Below are positions 1 to 5,561 of a stretch of 6,342 bases of DNA, in pieces. This stretch comes from Sulfurovum sp. (GTDB lineage Bacteria; Campylobacterota; Campylobacteria; Campylobacterales; Sulfurovaceae), in assembly GCA_026193735.1 (NCBI GenBank), contig JAPHUJ010000255.1, positions 1-6,342 on the forward strand. Direction: 5' to 3'. The position numbers were made by a program, and so were the translations under genes. How positions within the stretch are numbered: position 1 is the stretch's first letter; each line of letters opens with the position of its first letter. Below the pieces are notes generated by a model. That model was given only the letters and a program-made list of their open reading frames with translations, ran no database searches and was not told the origin of the DNA.

Positions 1-1164
1 AATGTGGACGGAGATATTACTGCGAATATCACCATCAATGCTTCATCCGTGAATACTGGTACACCTGGAAGTTATGCGGTGACCTATGATGTCTCCGATA
101 CTGCAGGAAACATTGCAGAGCAAATGACAAGAACAGTGAATGTGGTGGAAGCTCCAAATACAATACCTGTCGCACATGCAGGTCCTGATCAAGTAGTCAG
201 AGGATTAGGTTCCGTGGTAACCTTAGACGGTTCTTTCAGTATAGATGATGATGGAGATACTTTGAGCTATAGTTGGGTACTTACAGCTCCAGCAGGTAGT
301 GCCGCAACACTTTCAGATACTCAGATCGTTAACCCAACTTTTACCCCTGATGTCAATGGTACCTATATTGTTCAGCTCAGAGTAAATGATGGTGACATGG
401 ATAGTATATTGGATACGGTTGCTATACTTTATTCTTCTAGTGCAGAGGAGCTAAGTGGAGGAATTTGCTTGAGTTTTGATGATGCCTATATTGAATCATG
501 GCATGCGGCGAGAGGCTTATTTGATCAATACAATGCCAAAGTGTCATTTAATATTACCTGGGAGTGGGTTGCAAGTCAAGATTTTTCTAGACTCCTTGAT
601 CTTAAAAATGATGGTCACGAAATTGCGTCCCATTCGCTTAGTCATTTAGATATCGATGGTGTAATAACAGGAGGAGGATATGGTGACGCTTCAGAAGTTG
701 AGCGCTATATTCATGAAGAGATCGATCCTGCCATTGAACTTATGGCTGCAGCTGGTTTGCCACCAGTGACTTTTGCCTTTCCATATAATGCCGACAACCC
801 TCCTTACACTGCTGCTTTGCTAGAAAAGTTCAGTTTTGCTCGCGGTGATGCTTGGGTAGAAGACGGAAGTGATATCACAACTATTGATGCTGGATATTAT
901 ACATGTAGTGACCATGATAATAATCGTAGCCATGTAAATGGTTTTACGGGTAGTACTTCAATCGAAAATTTAAATGCTGCAATGGATCATGCTGCGGCAA
1001 CCAACAGTGTGGTACTGATATATGATCATAAAATTCTTGATAATAACTCTTCTGAAAGTTATGGTATAAAGAGAGCAAAGCTTGAGGCAATATTAAGTAA
1101 GGCTCAGGAAATTGGTCTTAAGTTTTATACTACTATAGAGTTGGGAAAACACTGTTCTGACTGA
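1..1164 (+). CDS. Modular secreted/surface polysaccharide deacetylase (Ig-like + PKD + NodB), 5'-partial
   Basis: The reading frame is open from base 1 and enters mid-domain (N-V-D-G-D-I-T), so the true start lies upstream; the GTG at 4 is not a credible start. Numbering from that codon, residues 1-47 are the end of a DUF5011-type Ig-like repeat ([15 protein letters not shown], then TRTVNV). Residues 53-142 form a PKD/REJ-like domain (AGPDQVV, LDGS, DDDGD, then [13 protein letters not shown]). Residues 150-386 form a NodB-type deacetylase domain. It shows SFDD at 157-160 (catalytic and metal aspartates), HSLSH at 210-214 (metal histidines), FAFPYN near 257-262, and YDH near 340-342. Family members remove N- or O-acetyl groups from cell-wall or exopolysaccharides. 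The Ig/PKD modules suggest an extracellular, carbohydrate-associated protein. The substrate cannot be told, and the export signal would be upstream. The next gene begins 46 bases later with its own -10 box. Confidence 0.88.
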   Translation, partial: NVDGDITANITINASSVNTGTPGSYAVTYDVSDTAGNIAEQMTRTVNVVEAPNTIPVAHAGPDQVVRGLGSVVTLDGSFSIDDDGDTLSYSWVLTAPAGSAATLSDTQIVNPTFTPDVNGTYIVQLRVNDGDMDSILDTVAILYSSSAEELSGGICLSFDDAYIESWHAARGLFDQYNAKVSFNITWEWVASQDFSRLLDLKNDGHEIASHSLSHLDIDGVITGGGYGDASEVERYIHEEIDPAIELMAAAGLPPVTFAFPYNADNPPYTAALLEKFSFARGDAWVEDGSDITTIDAGYYTCSDHDNNRSHVNGFTGSTSIENLNAAMDHAAATNSVVLIYDHKILDNNSSESYGIKRAKLEAILSKAQEIGLKFYTTIELGKHCSD

Positions 1165-1176
1165 GAAGTAAGATAT

Positions 1177-1185
1177 TGCTATAAT
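1177..1185 (+). promoter_or_regulatory. Extended -10 promoter element for the first DUF234 gene
   Basis: TGCTATAAT is a perfect extended -10 box lying 25 bases before the ATG at 1211. It predicts a transcript start near 1192 and a leader of about 19 nt carrying an AAGG at 1200-1203. No -35 hexamer is evident, as is usual for Campylobacterota vegetative promoters. Confidence 0.6.
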
Positions 1186-1210
1186 AACATATCTATAACA
1201 AGGCTGACCT

Positions 1211-2137
1211 ATGTCAAAACACCCAACACTTCTACAACATTTTCGCTCTTTTGCTTACCAGAATAATATCAGAGATCTTGATACTGCTTTAGAGTATTTT
1301 ACAGTGTTTGGTGGTACGGGGTGGAATGTAGATACTTCTAAAAGTGTAGAGGCACTCATAGAAGAAAAAGTACTACGTAACTATGAACCCATTCATAATA
1401 GTATGACAAGATATACACACAATAATCCTGTGTACCATATGTTGTTGACCATCATAGCGTTAGGTGTGAACCATGAACATGATGTCTTTAAAAAAGCTAA
1501 GATAGGTAGAGATAAGGGCGAAGAGGCCATTGACTATTTGGAAAAGAAAAGTTTGTTAAAATTTGATTTCTCAGTAGAAAAACCTTTAAAAGAGGGTGAT
1601 GGAAAATCAGATAGATTACAATTTGAATTGCCTTTTATGCGTTTTTGGTTTGCTATGATCTCACCTAATTATAAGAGCATTTCTACGGGTGACTTTAGTG
1701 AATTTGAGCAAAAATGGAATCAGCTCAAAGCGAATTTTTCTATATTATTGAGTAATCAGTTGGTGCGAGAACTGGTAAAACAAAGCTTTACTGAAAAGTT
1801 TGCAGATGACCCCATCGTTTCTATAGGTTCCTACTATGACAAACATGTACAAATAGAGATACTGGCCAAAAGAAAATCTGGAAAGATGTTAGCAGGTGAG
1901 TGTAAATACTCTAAAGAGGCAGCAAAAATAAACATGTTGAACTCCCTTAAAGAGAAGTGTCAAAAAGCAGAACTAAACATATCTGATTATGTACTTTTTT
2001 CTAAAAATGGATTTTCTTCTGAAGTGGAACAGATCAAAGATGCAGACATCACACTTTTATCGCATGATCATCTATCTTCGTTACTAGATAATTTGAGTAA
2101 AGATGACTTGTTAGCATATACCAACAAAAAGTACTAA
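1211..2137 (+). CDS. ATPase-less DUF234 protein (winged helix + PD-(D/E)XK-like domain), paralog A
   Basis: This 308-residue protein resembles the C-terminal half of archaeal-type DUF234 ATPases but has no Walker A/B motif. Residues 1-70 are a helical region of unknown function. Residues 72-120 look like the winged helix that follows the ATPase in full-length relatives (LLTIIALG, then EEAIDYLEKKSLLKF). DUF234 follows, with PFMRFWF at 141-147. The C-terminal part resembles a PD-(D/E)XK nuclease fold: DP at 200-201, QIEI at 214-217 and GECKY at 229-233. The usual EID is Q-I-E here, while the E-x-K half (E230, K232) is intact. There is no signal peptide or membrane segment, so it should be cytoplasmic. 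The start is supported by AAGG at 1200-1203 and the upstream extended -10. It is probably cotranscribed with the membrane protein gene 11 nt downstream. Paralog B aligns without gaps from TLL onward. DNA binding or cleavage is inferred from the fold; the biological role is unknown. Confidence 0.82.
   Translation: MSKHPTLLQHFRSFAYQNNIRDLDTALEYFTVFGGTGWNVDTSKSVEALIEEKVLRNYEPIHNSMTRYTHNNPVYHMLLTIIALGVNHEHDVFKKAKIGRDKGEEAIDYLEKKSLLKFDFSVEKPLKEGDGKSDRLQFELPFMRFWFAMISPNYKSISTGDFSEFEQKWNQLKANFSILLSNQLVRELVKQSFTEKFADDPIVSIGSYYDKHVQIEILAKRKSGKMLAGECKYSKEAAKINMLNSLKEKCQKAELNISDYVLFSKNGFSSEVEQIKDADITLLSHDHLSSLLDNLSKDDLLAYTNKKY
1630..1651 (+). repeat. 22-bp exact direct repeat, copy 1 (encodes PFMRFWF)
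   Basis: These 22 bases are identical to 4989-5010 and lie at the same codon positions in the two DUF234 paralogs. They encode the invariant PFMRFWF motif. This is the longest identity I saw between two genes whose proteins share roughly half their residues by eye. It reflects common descent, possibly with local gene conversion, rather than a mobile repeat. Confidence 0.8.
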
Positions 2138-2141
2138 AGGA
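2136..2141 (+). promoter_or_regulatory. Shine-Dalgarno overlapping the upstream stop codon
   Basis: AAAGGA begins within the TAA stop of the DUF234 gene (2135-2137) and sits 7 bases before the ATG at 2149. This arrangement suggests that translation of the membrane protein is coupled to that of the DUF234 protein, and it supports a bicistronic operon. Confidence 0.65.
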
Positions 2142-2148
2142 AAAACAT

Positions 2149-2451
2149 ATGCTGATACGAAGTGCTAAGATACAGTTTTTATTTTGGACAGCTTTCTTTT
2201 CGGTATTGATCTATTTGTGGATAGTAGCTGTCGGAGTACAGACTTTTGTACTGCCAGATGAAAAACCAATGGAACTGCCACAAGATGTGATCTTTCTGAT
2301 GTTTGTACTTTATGGCTTTTTGGCTGTTGCTGTACTCGCAGGAACAATCATCTCCACCATGATCGATAACAAATTCTATAGGAATTTTTTTGGAGGTATG
2401 GTGATAGTAGCTTTTGCAACGATATTGGCTACTAAAGGGATGTTCGGCTAA
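2149..2451 (+). CDS. Small three-helix membrane protein, function unknown
   Basis: This 100-residue protein matches no family I recognise. It shows three hydrophobic segments, roughly residues 9-34, 46-70 and 78-97. A short polar loop (PDEKPMELPQD) separates the first two, and a basic loop (DNKFYRN) separates the second and third. The positively charged N-terminus (R4, K7) and the basic second loop suggest an N-in, C-out inner-membrane topology. It begins 11 nt after the DUF234 stop, with a ribosome binding site overlapping that stop, and no promoter lies between them, so the two are very likely cotranscribed. Its TAA stop overlaps the stop of the convergent YhcH-family gene by 4 bases. Whether it partners the DUF234 protein functionally cannot be told from sequence; the tight linkage is the only hint. 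Confidence 0.75.
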   Translation: MLIRSAKIQFLFWTAFFSVLIYLWIVAVGVQTFVLPDEKPMELPQDVIFLMFVLYGFLAVAVLAGTIISTMIDNKFYRNFFGGMVIVAFATILATKGMFG

Positions 2452-2921
2452 GCATCGAGTAAAAGTTCAGTTTTTATCTTTACGACTACTTTTTTGATAT
2501 GTTCAGGTTTTTGATCTGTCATCAAAGCAGCCATATGTGCATCATGAGGGTACAACATCACAAATGTTTCAGGACATACATCAACACGAGTTTGTCCGGG
2601 GATCATCCTTTTGTACCATTGGACGTCTGTTTCCTCATCATAGGGTGTACAGACTGAAAGTGTGTCTGTAAAAGAGCATTCAAATCCTTCAGCGCCTATG
2701 AGAACAGTTTGTATATCTACATATTTTTGGTGTGATTCAAAGAGTGATGTTTCTGGAGCACAGGTATCATAGCTCATAACGATGGCAAAGATATCATCAC
2801 CTTGTATGGTGTATTTTTTCTCCTCTGCATCTACAGATAAGGTATTTAAAAATTCAAATGCTTTTGTCCATGCAGATCCAAAGTGGTAATGTTTCCAGTT
2901 TTCCAATCTATCAATGATCAT
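2448..2921 (-). CDS. YhcH/YjgK/YiaL family protein (DUF386, cupin-like)
   Basis: The 157 residues cover the whole length usual for this family (about 150). Characteristic features are ESHQKYVDIQ at 62-71 with candidate metal ligands E62, H64 and D69, a turn at IGAEGF (75-80), YPHDAHMA at 124-131 with H126 and H129, and a terminal KKVVVKI strand at 143-149. The family adopts a double-stranded beta-helix. It includes E. coli EbgC, YiaL, YjgK and NanQ (YhcH), which are linked to sugar metabolism; NanQ has been described as a sialic acid anomerase. No sugar catabolic genes accompany it here, so only a general sugar isomerase/anomerase-like role in the cytoplasm can be suggested. The start is supported by AAAAAGGA on the minus strand (2930-2937), 8 bases upstream. 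The gene is divergent from the methyltransferase and convergent with the membrane protein gene. Confidence 0.9.
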   Translation of the reverse strand: MIIDRLENWKHYHFGSAWTKAFEFLNTLSVDAEEKKYTIQGDDIFAIVMSYDTCAPETSLFESHQKYVDIQTVLIGAEGFECSFTDTLSVCTPYDEETDVQWYKRMIPGQTRVDVCPETFVMLYPHDAHMAALMTDQKPEHIKKVVVKIKTELLLDA

Positions 2922-2954
2922 ACTTTAAATCCTTTTTCTTTTTTCATCTTTATC

Positions 2955-2974
2955 ATTGTACATTAAATTATACT
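2955..2974. promoter_or_regulatory. Overlapping divergent -10 boxes between YhcH-family and methyltransferase genes
   Basis: On the minus strand, TACAAT (2955-2960) and TATAAT (2967-2972) are both placed to transcribe the YhcH-family gene. On the plus strand, TATACT (2969-2974) overlaps the second of these and points at the methyltransferase gene, giving a leader of about 54 nt. The boxes are recognised by eye; no -35 elements are clear in either direction. Confidence 0.4.
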
Positions 2975-3019
2975 ACTTTTGCATATGTTGGCTCATGCGC
3001 CTTTTAACCTTTTCTTCGA

Positions 3020-3025
3020 TACAAT
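3020..3025 (+). promoter_or_regulatory. Candidate -10 box immediately before the methyltransferase start
   Basis: TACAAT lies 9 bases upstream of the ATG at 3035. If used, transcription would start around 3032, making the message nearly leaderless. This would fit the absence of a ribosome binding site in front of this gene. Confidence 0.35.
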
Positions 3026-3034
3026 CCCACTATT

Positions 3035-3610
3035 ATGGCACGTATCAATCAAAAAGACTTTTTCCAAGACAACTACGATACCTTTGGCACAACTGCATGT
3101 GGTGTGGCATGGGATTCTGAACATTCACAAAAACGCCGTTTTTCTGCCATTGTTTCCTGTCTTGGTGATGTTAGAAATGACACACTTGTCGATGCAGGTT
3201 GTGGATTTGGTGACTTTTATCTCTACCTGAAAGAGAGAAATAACCTGCCTAAAACCTATACAGGACTTGATCTATGTGAGCCTATGGTTAAAGAGGCACA
3301 GGTGCGTACTGGTTGTAAAATAGTCCAATGTGACATCTTGCGCCAGCCTATCCCTGCAGCCGATTGGTATGTTGCATGTGGGTCTATGAATCTGCTTACC
3401 CGACTTGAAACCCAAGTTTTTATACAGCGTTGTTTTGAAAAAAGCCGAAAAGGATTTGTTTTTAACCTTTTAGAAGGCAAAGAACACGAAGGCACTTTCA
3501 GCTACTGGAAAACACATGAGATGACTAAACTTTGTCAGGCACTTGGTGCAAAAGTGCAGATAAAAGAGGATTATATGGATGGAGATTTTACTGTAGTGTT
3601 ACGCGGTTAG
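3035..3610 (+). CDS. Class I SAM-dependent methyltransferase, substrate unknown
   Basis: This 191-residue protein has a Rossmann-type methyltransferase core. Motif I is VDAGCGFGDF (52-61), the SAM-binding glycine loop. GLDLCEPMV (77-85) carries the acidic residue D79, expected to bind the ribose hydroxyls. QCDI (98-101) supplies D100 near the adenine, and YVACGSMNLL (112-121) corresponds to motif IV. The last 50 residues are shorter and less conserved, ending in a FTVVLRG strand. There is no signal peptide, so it is cytoplasmic. The fold is clear, but the acceptor (small molecule, protein or RNA) cannot be assigned. Unlike the other complete genes in the window, it has no AAGG-like site before its ATG. 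The sequence upstream (CTTCGATACAATCCCACTAT) instead contains a -10-like box. It ends one base before the 3' end of the oxidoreductase relic on the other strand. Confidence 0.85.
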   Translation: MARINQKDFFQDNYDTFGTTACGVAWDSEHSQKRRFSAIVSCLGDVRNDTLVDAGCGFGDFYLYLKERNNLPKTYTGLDLCEPMVKEAQVRTGCKIVQCDILRQPIPAADWYVACGSMNLLTRLETQVFIQRCFEKSRKGFVFNLLEGKEHEGTFSYWKTHEMTKLCQALGAKVQIKEDYMDGDFTVVLRG

Positions 3611-3611
3611 G

Positions 3612-3777
3612 TCACTGTAAAACGTCAAGCACTTCTTGCGCCAAAGAAGGGAAAGTCATTAACTTTCCTCTGTAGACGTGAAGTATTTTACTCTCCCCTA
3701 AATGATGCAAGTGCTTTTTCGATCGCTACCCCATTAATACCGGCACCAAGAATAACCATATCATATTCTTTATGCAT
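3612..3777 (-). pseudogene. Relic of an FAD/NAD(P)-dependent oxidoreductase (both ends kept, middle lost)
   Basis: From ATG at 3777-3775, the minus strand encodes 29 residues (3777-3688) before a TAA. They include EYDMVILGAGINGVAIEKAL, a beta-alpha dinucleotide-binding start with GxGxxG at residues 11-16. A second frame, shifted by one base, runs to a TGA at 3614-3612. It reads ILHVYRG followed by GKLMTFPSLAQEVLDVL, which resembles the C-terminal tail of pyridine nucleotide-disulfide oxidoreductases, where P-[ST]-L-[AS]-E is common. The simplest reading is a flavoprotein gene of about 400 or more codons that lost its middle by deletion and its frame by a small indel near 3685-3710. The N-terminal part is more secure than the C-terminal assignment. 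GINGV also occurs in glycerol-3-phosphate dehydrogenase-like flavoproteins. No ribosome binding site precedes the ATG. An alternative is an unrelated short gene pair, which I consider less likely. Confidence 0.55.
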
Positions 3778-3781
3778 AAGA

Positions 3782-3787
3782 TATAAT
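3782..3787 (+). promoter_or_regulatory. -10 box for the phosphodiesterase gene
   Basis: TATAAT sits 19 bases before the ATG at 3807, with a purine-rich ribosome binding site (AAAAGGG, 3793-3799) between them. The predicted leader is only about 13 nt, so the ribosome binding site would lie almost at the 5' end of the message. Confidence 0.5.
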
Positions 3788-3806
3788 AACAGAAAAGGGT
3801 ATTTTT

Positions 3807-4475
3807 ATGAAGAGGATCGCCCATCGAGGTTTGAGTAAGGAGTATCCGGAAAATACACTGCTTGCTTTTAAAAAAGCCATTGAAGCGGGTGCAGATGGCA
3901 TCGAGACGGATCTAAGATTGAGTCTTGATGAAGAAGTTATACTCTTTCATGACTCCAATCTCAAGCGTATAACAGGTCATGATAACACACCCGAATCTCT
4001 TACTCTTAGCAACTTGAAAAAACTCGATGTAGGCGAAGGGGAGAGTATCCCATCTTTGGATGAACTTCTTCAACTCGCCAAAGGCAAGACCACACTCATC
4101 TTAGAGATAAAATACAACCCATCCACCTATAAAAGACTTTGTGAAGTCACCATAAAACTGATAAAAGATAAACTGGATTGGGTAGAAGTTTCTTCTTTTG
4201 AGGATAAGGTTTTAAGATATATGTATCAGCTGAACCCCAAGGTCAAGCTTCATAAACTTATAGACAAGGCTTACACGCTGAAAGATAAAGATCTTGAAAC
4301 GCTTTATGCGTACGTCAGTTATTTTGACGTTGATGTAAAACTGCGTGACATAGTTATAGGTCAGGGACTTTTGCAAAGACACAAGGTCATCTTTTGGACG
4401 GTAGATAAAGAAGATCTCAGCAAAGAAAAAGAAGCAGGGCTCTACGGGATCATGAAAAACGACATCCGGTTTTAA
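3807..4475 (+). CDS. Glycerophosphodiester phosphodiesterase (GDPD), cytoplasmic type
   Basis: At 222 residues this is a compact single-domain GDPD with a TIM-barrel fold. The family hydrolyses glycerophosphodiesters, such as glycerophosphoethanolamine, to glycerol 3-phosphate and an alcohol. Visible active-site motifs are AHRG (5-8; H6, R7), PENT (14-17; E15), DGIETDLRLS (30-39; metal ligands E33 and D35), FHDSNL (47-52; catalytic H48), LEIK (99-102; E100, K102), and FWTVD (196-200), equivalent to the usual TWTVN. The protein ends directly after GIMKND, which corresponds to the GI-[IV]-T-[ND]-x-P terminal strand, so the domain is complete but has no tail. There is no signal peptide, indicating a cytoplasmic UgpQ-like role in phospholipid headgroup turnover. 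The start is supported by AAAAGGG 7 bases upstream. It appears to be transcribed alone. Confidence 0.93.
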   Translation: MKRIAHRGLSKEYPENTLLAFKKAIEAGADGIETDLRLSLDEEVILFHDSNLKRITGHDNTPESLTLSNLKKLDVGEGESIPSLDELLQLAKGKTTLILEIKYNPSTYKRLCEVTIKLIKDKLDWVEVSSFEDKVLRYMYQLNPKVKLHKLIDKAYTLKDKDLETLYAYVSYFDVDVKLRDIVIGQGLLQRHKVIFWTVDKEDLSKEKEAGLYGIMKNDIRF

Positions 4476-4523
4476 ATGTAAAATACTGATGAGTGACAAT
4501 GAGGTTTATAACGCCATCTTAGG

Positions 4524-4529
4524 TATAAT
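4524..4529 (+). promoter_or_regulatory. -10 box for the second DUF234 gene
   Basis: TATAAT lies 28 bases before the ATG at 4558, with AAGG at 4545-4548. The spacing closely matches paralog A: -10 to AAGG is 21 bases here and 20 there. This suggests the promoter region was duplicated with the gene. The box falls inside the longer open frame that starts at 4489, which argues against that start. Confidence 0.55.
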
Positions 4530-4557
4530 CTATAAATTAAATTCAAGGTCTCATTTT

Positions 4558-5496
4558 ATGTCTACAAAACCAACAAACCATCATACCCTATTGGAAGAAT
4601 TCCGCTCTTTTTGTTTTCAAAACTCTGCCACTGATTTTGAAGAGGCTGTAGAGTACTTTGCAGTTTTTGGCGGTATGGGATGGAAGGTAGACTTTTCCAG
4701 ATCTATCGAAGAATTGATAGAAGAAAAAGTGCTTAAGAATTACAGGTATATACATGGAGACATCGCACATACTACAAAGAGTAAACCCCTTTATCATTCG
4801 CTTCTTTCTGCCCTTGCATCTGGTGATAGACGAGAACATTCTGCATTTAAAAAAGCGAATGTGAAGAGAGAAGAAGGAGAAGAGGCTATAGATTGGCTTA
4901 TCAAAAGTGACCTTTTGATCTTTGATAGATCTGTGGAAAAACCTGTGAAAGAAGAAGAGGGAAACTCTGATAAACTCCTGTTTACTCAGCCTTTTATGCG
5001 TTTTTGGTTTTCTTCTGTTTCTCCTTACTATAAGGGCATAAAAGAGGGTGAGTACACAGAAATGAAAGAACACTGGTCTCAGATTAAAGCAGGATTTTCT
5101 GATCTTATCTACGACCAATTGGTTTTAGAAATGCTGAAAAAGGGTTTTAAAGATGCTTTTGAGGGTGATCCTATAGTGGGTATAGGTGGGTATTGGGACA
5201 AAAATGTTGAGATAGACATTTTAATAAAAAGAAAGTCTGGTGAAATGATAGCTGGTGTGACAAAATACGCCAAGTCAAAAGCCAATAAAAGTGAACTCAC
5301 AAAGCTAAAAGAAAAATGTGTTCAGGCGCAACTCGATGTAGATACATTCGTCATCTTTTCTAAAAACAAATTTTCCTCTGAACTTAAAAAGGAAAAAGGA
5401 GAAAAATTACAACTTTTTTCTCTTAGAAACTTGACCGGTCTTATGGCTGACCTGAGTGAAAAAGATCTGCTGGAACATACAAATAAGAAGTACTAG
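4558..5496 (+). CDS. ATPase-less DUF234 protein, paralog B, with altered PD-(D/E)XK motif
   Basis: From ATG 4558 this is a 312-residue protein. An in-frame ATG at 4489 would add 23 residues, but it has no ribosome binding site and spans a -10 box, whereas 4558 has AAGG at 4545-4548 and matches the start of paralog A. After four extra N-terminal residues the two proteins align end to end without gaps, at roughly 50% identity by eye, and both end in TNKKY. The layout is the same: helical N-terminus, winged-helix-like segment at about 76-124, DUF234 with PFMRFWF at 145-151, and a nuclease-like C-terminus. EIDI is kept at 218-221, but the expected GECKY reads GVTKY at 233-237, so the E of E-x-K is V234 and only K236 remains. 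It is therefore probably not a conventional nuclease. It has no P-loop ATPase, signal peptide or membrane segment. It may bind DNA or interact with paralog A; neither is shown by sequence. Confidence 0.82.
   Translation: MSTKPTNHHTLLEEFRSFCFQNSATDFEEAVEYFAVFGGMGWKVDFSRSIEELIEEKVLKNYRYIHGDIAHTTKSKPLYHSLLSALASGDRREHSAFKKANVKREEGEEAIDWLIKSDLLIFDRSVEKPVKEEEGNSDKLLFTQPFMRFWFSSVSPYYKGIKEGEYTEMKEHWSQIKAGFSDLIYDQLVLEMLKKGFKDAFEGDPIVGIGGYWDKNVEIDILIKRKSGEMIAGVTKYAKSKANKSELTKLKEKCVQAQLDVDTFVIFSKNKFSSELKKEKGEKLQLFSLRNLTGLMADLSEKDLLEHTNKKY
4989..5010 (+). repeat. 22-bp exact direct repeat, copy 2 (encodes PFMRFWF)
   Basis: This is the second copy of the stretch at 1630-1651, at the equivalent codons of paralog B. 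The two copies lie about 3.36 kb apart in direct orientation. Homologous exchange between the paralogs could in principle delete the YhcH-methyltransferase-GDPD block, though 22 bp is short for this. Confidence 0.8.
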
Positions 5497-5521
5497 AGTT
5501 CATATACGATTAATACTGCCA

Positions 5522-5530
5522 TGCTATACT
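5522..5530 (+). promoter_or_regulatory. Extended -10 promoter element for the cytochrome gene
   Basis: TGCTATACT is an extended -10 box ending 31 bases before the ATG at 5562. It predicts a transcript start near 5537. A strong ribosome binding site, TAAGGAA (5546-5552), follows. The box differs by one base from the TGCTATAAT before the first DUF234 gene. Confidence 0.55.
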
Positions 5531-5561
5531 ATTTACAAAATGACTTAAGGAATAAATATTC

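Noticed and set aside
2448..2921. Specific assignment of the YhcH-family gene to sialic acid catabolism (nanQ)
   Set aside because: No nan genes or sialic acid transporters are nearby, and the family has several sugar-related roles.
2979..3230. 83-codon plus-strand open frame overlapping the methyltransferase start
   Set aside because: It overlaps the well-supported methyltransferase in another frame, has no ribosome binding site, and its protein shows no recognisable domain.
3632..3649. CTTCTT / AAGAAG inverted repeat, considered as a terminator
   Set aside because: It has a weak 6-bp AT-rich stem with a 6-base loop and no T-run.
3650..3668. Inverted repeat GGAAAGT / ACTTTCC with a 5-base loop, considered as a terminator for the methyltransferase gene
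   Set aside because: The 7-bp stem is not followed by a T-run on either strand, and it lies in the relic's C-terminal coding stretch (GKLMTFP), which explains the symmetry by chance.
4588..5118. 176-codon minus-strand open frame inside the second DUF234 gene
   Set aside because: It is antisense to a gene with clear family motifs and a paralog. Its translation is an F/R/K-rich composition typical of the complement of AT-rich coding DNA.
1211..5496. Composite transposon or genomic island bounded by the DUF234 paralogs
   Set aside because: The paralogs are diverged protein-coding genes, not transposases. No terminal inverted repeats, target duplications, integrase or tRNA edge was seen.
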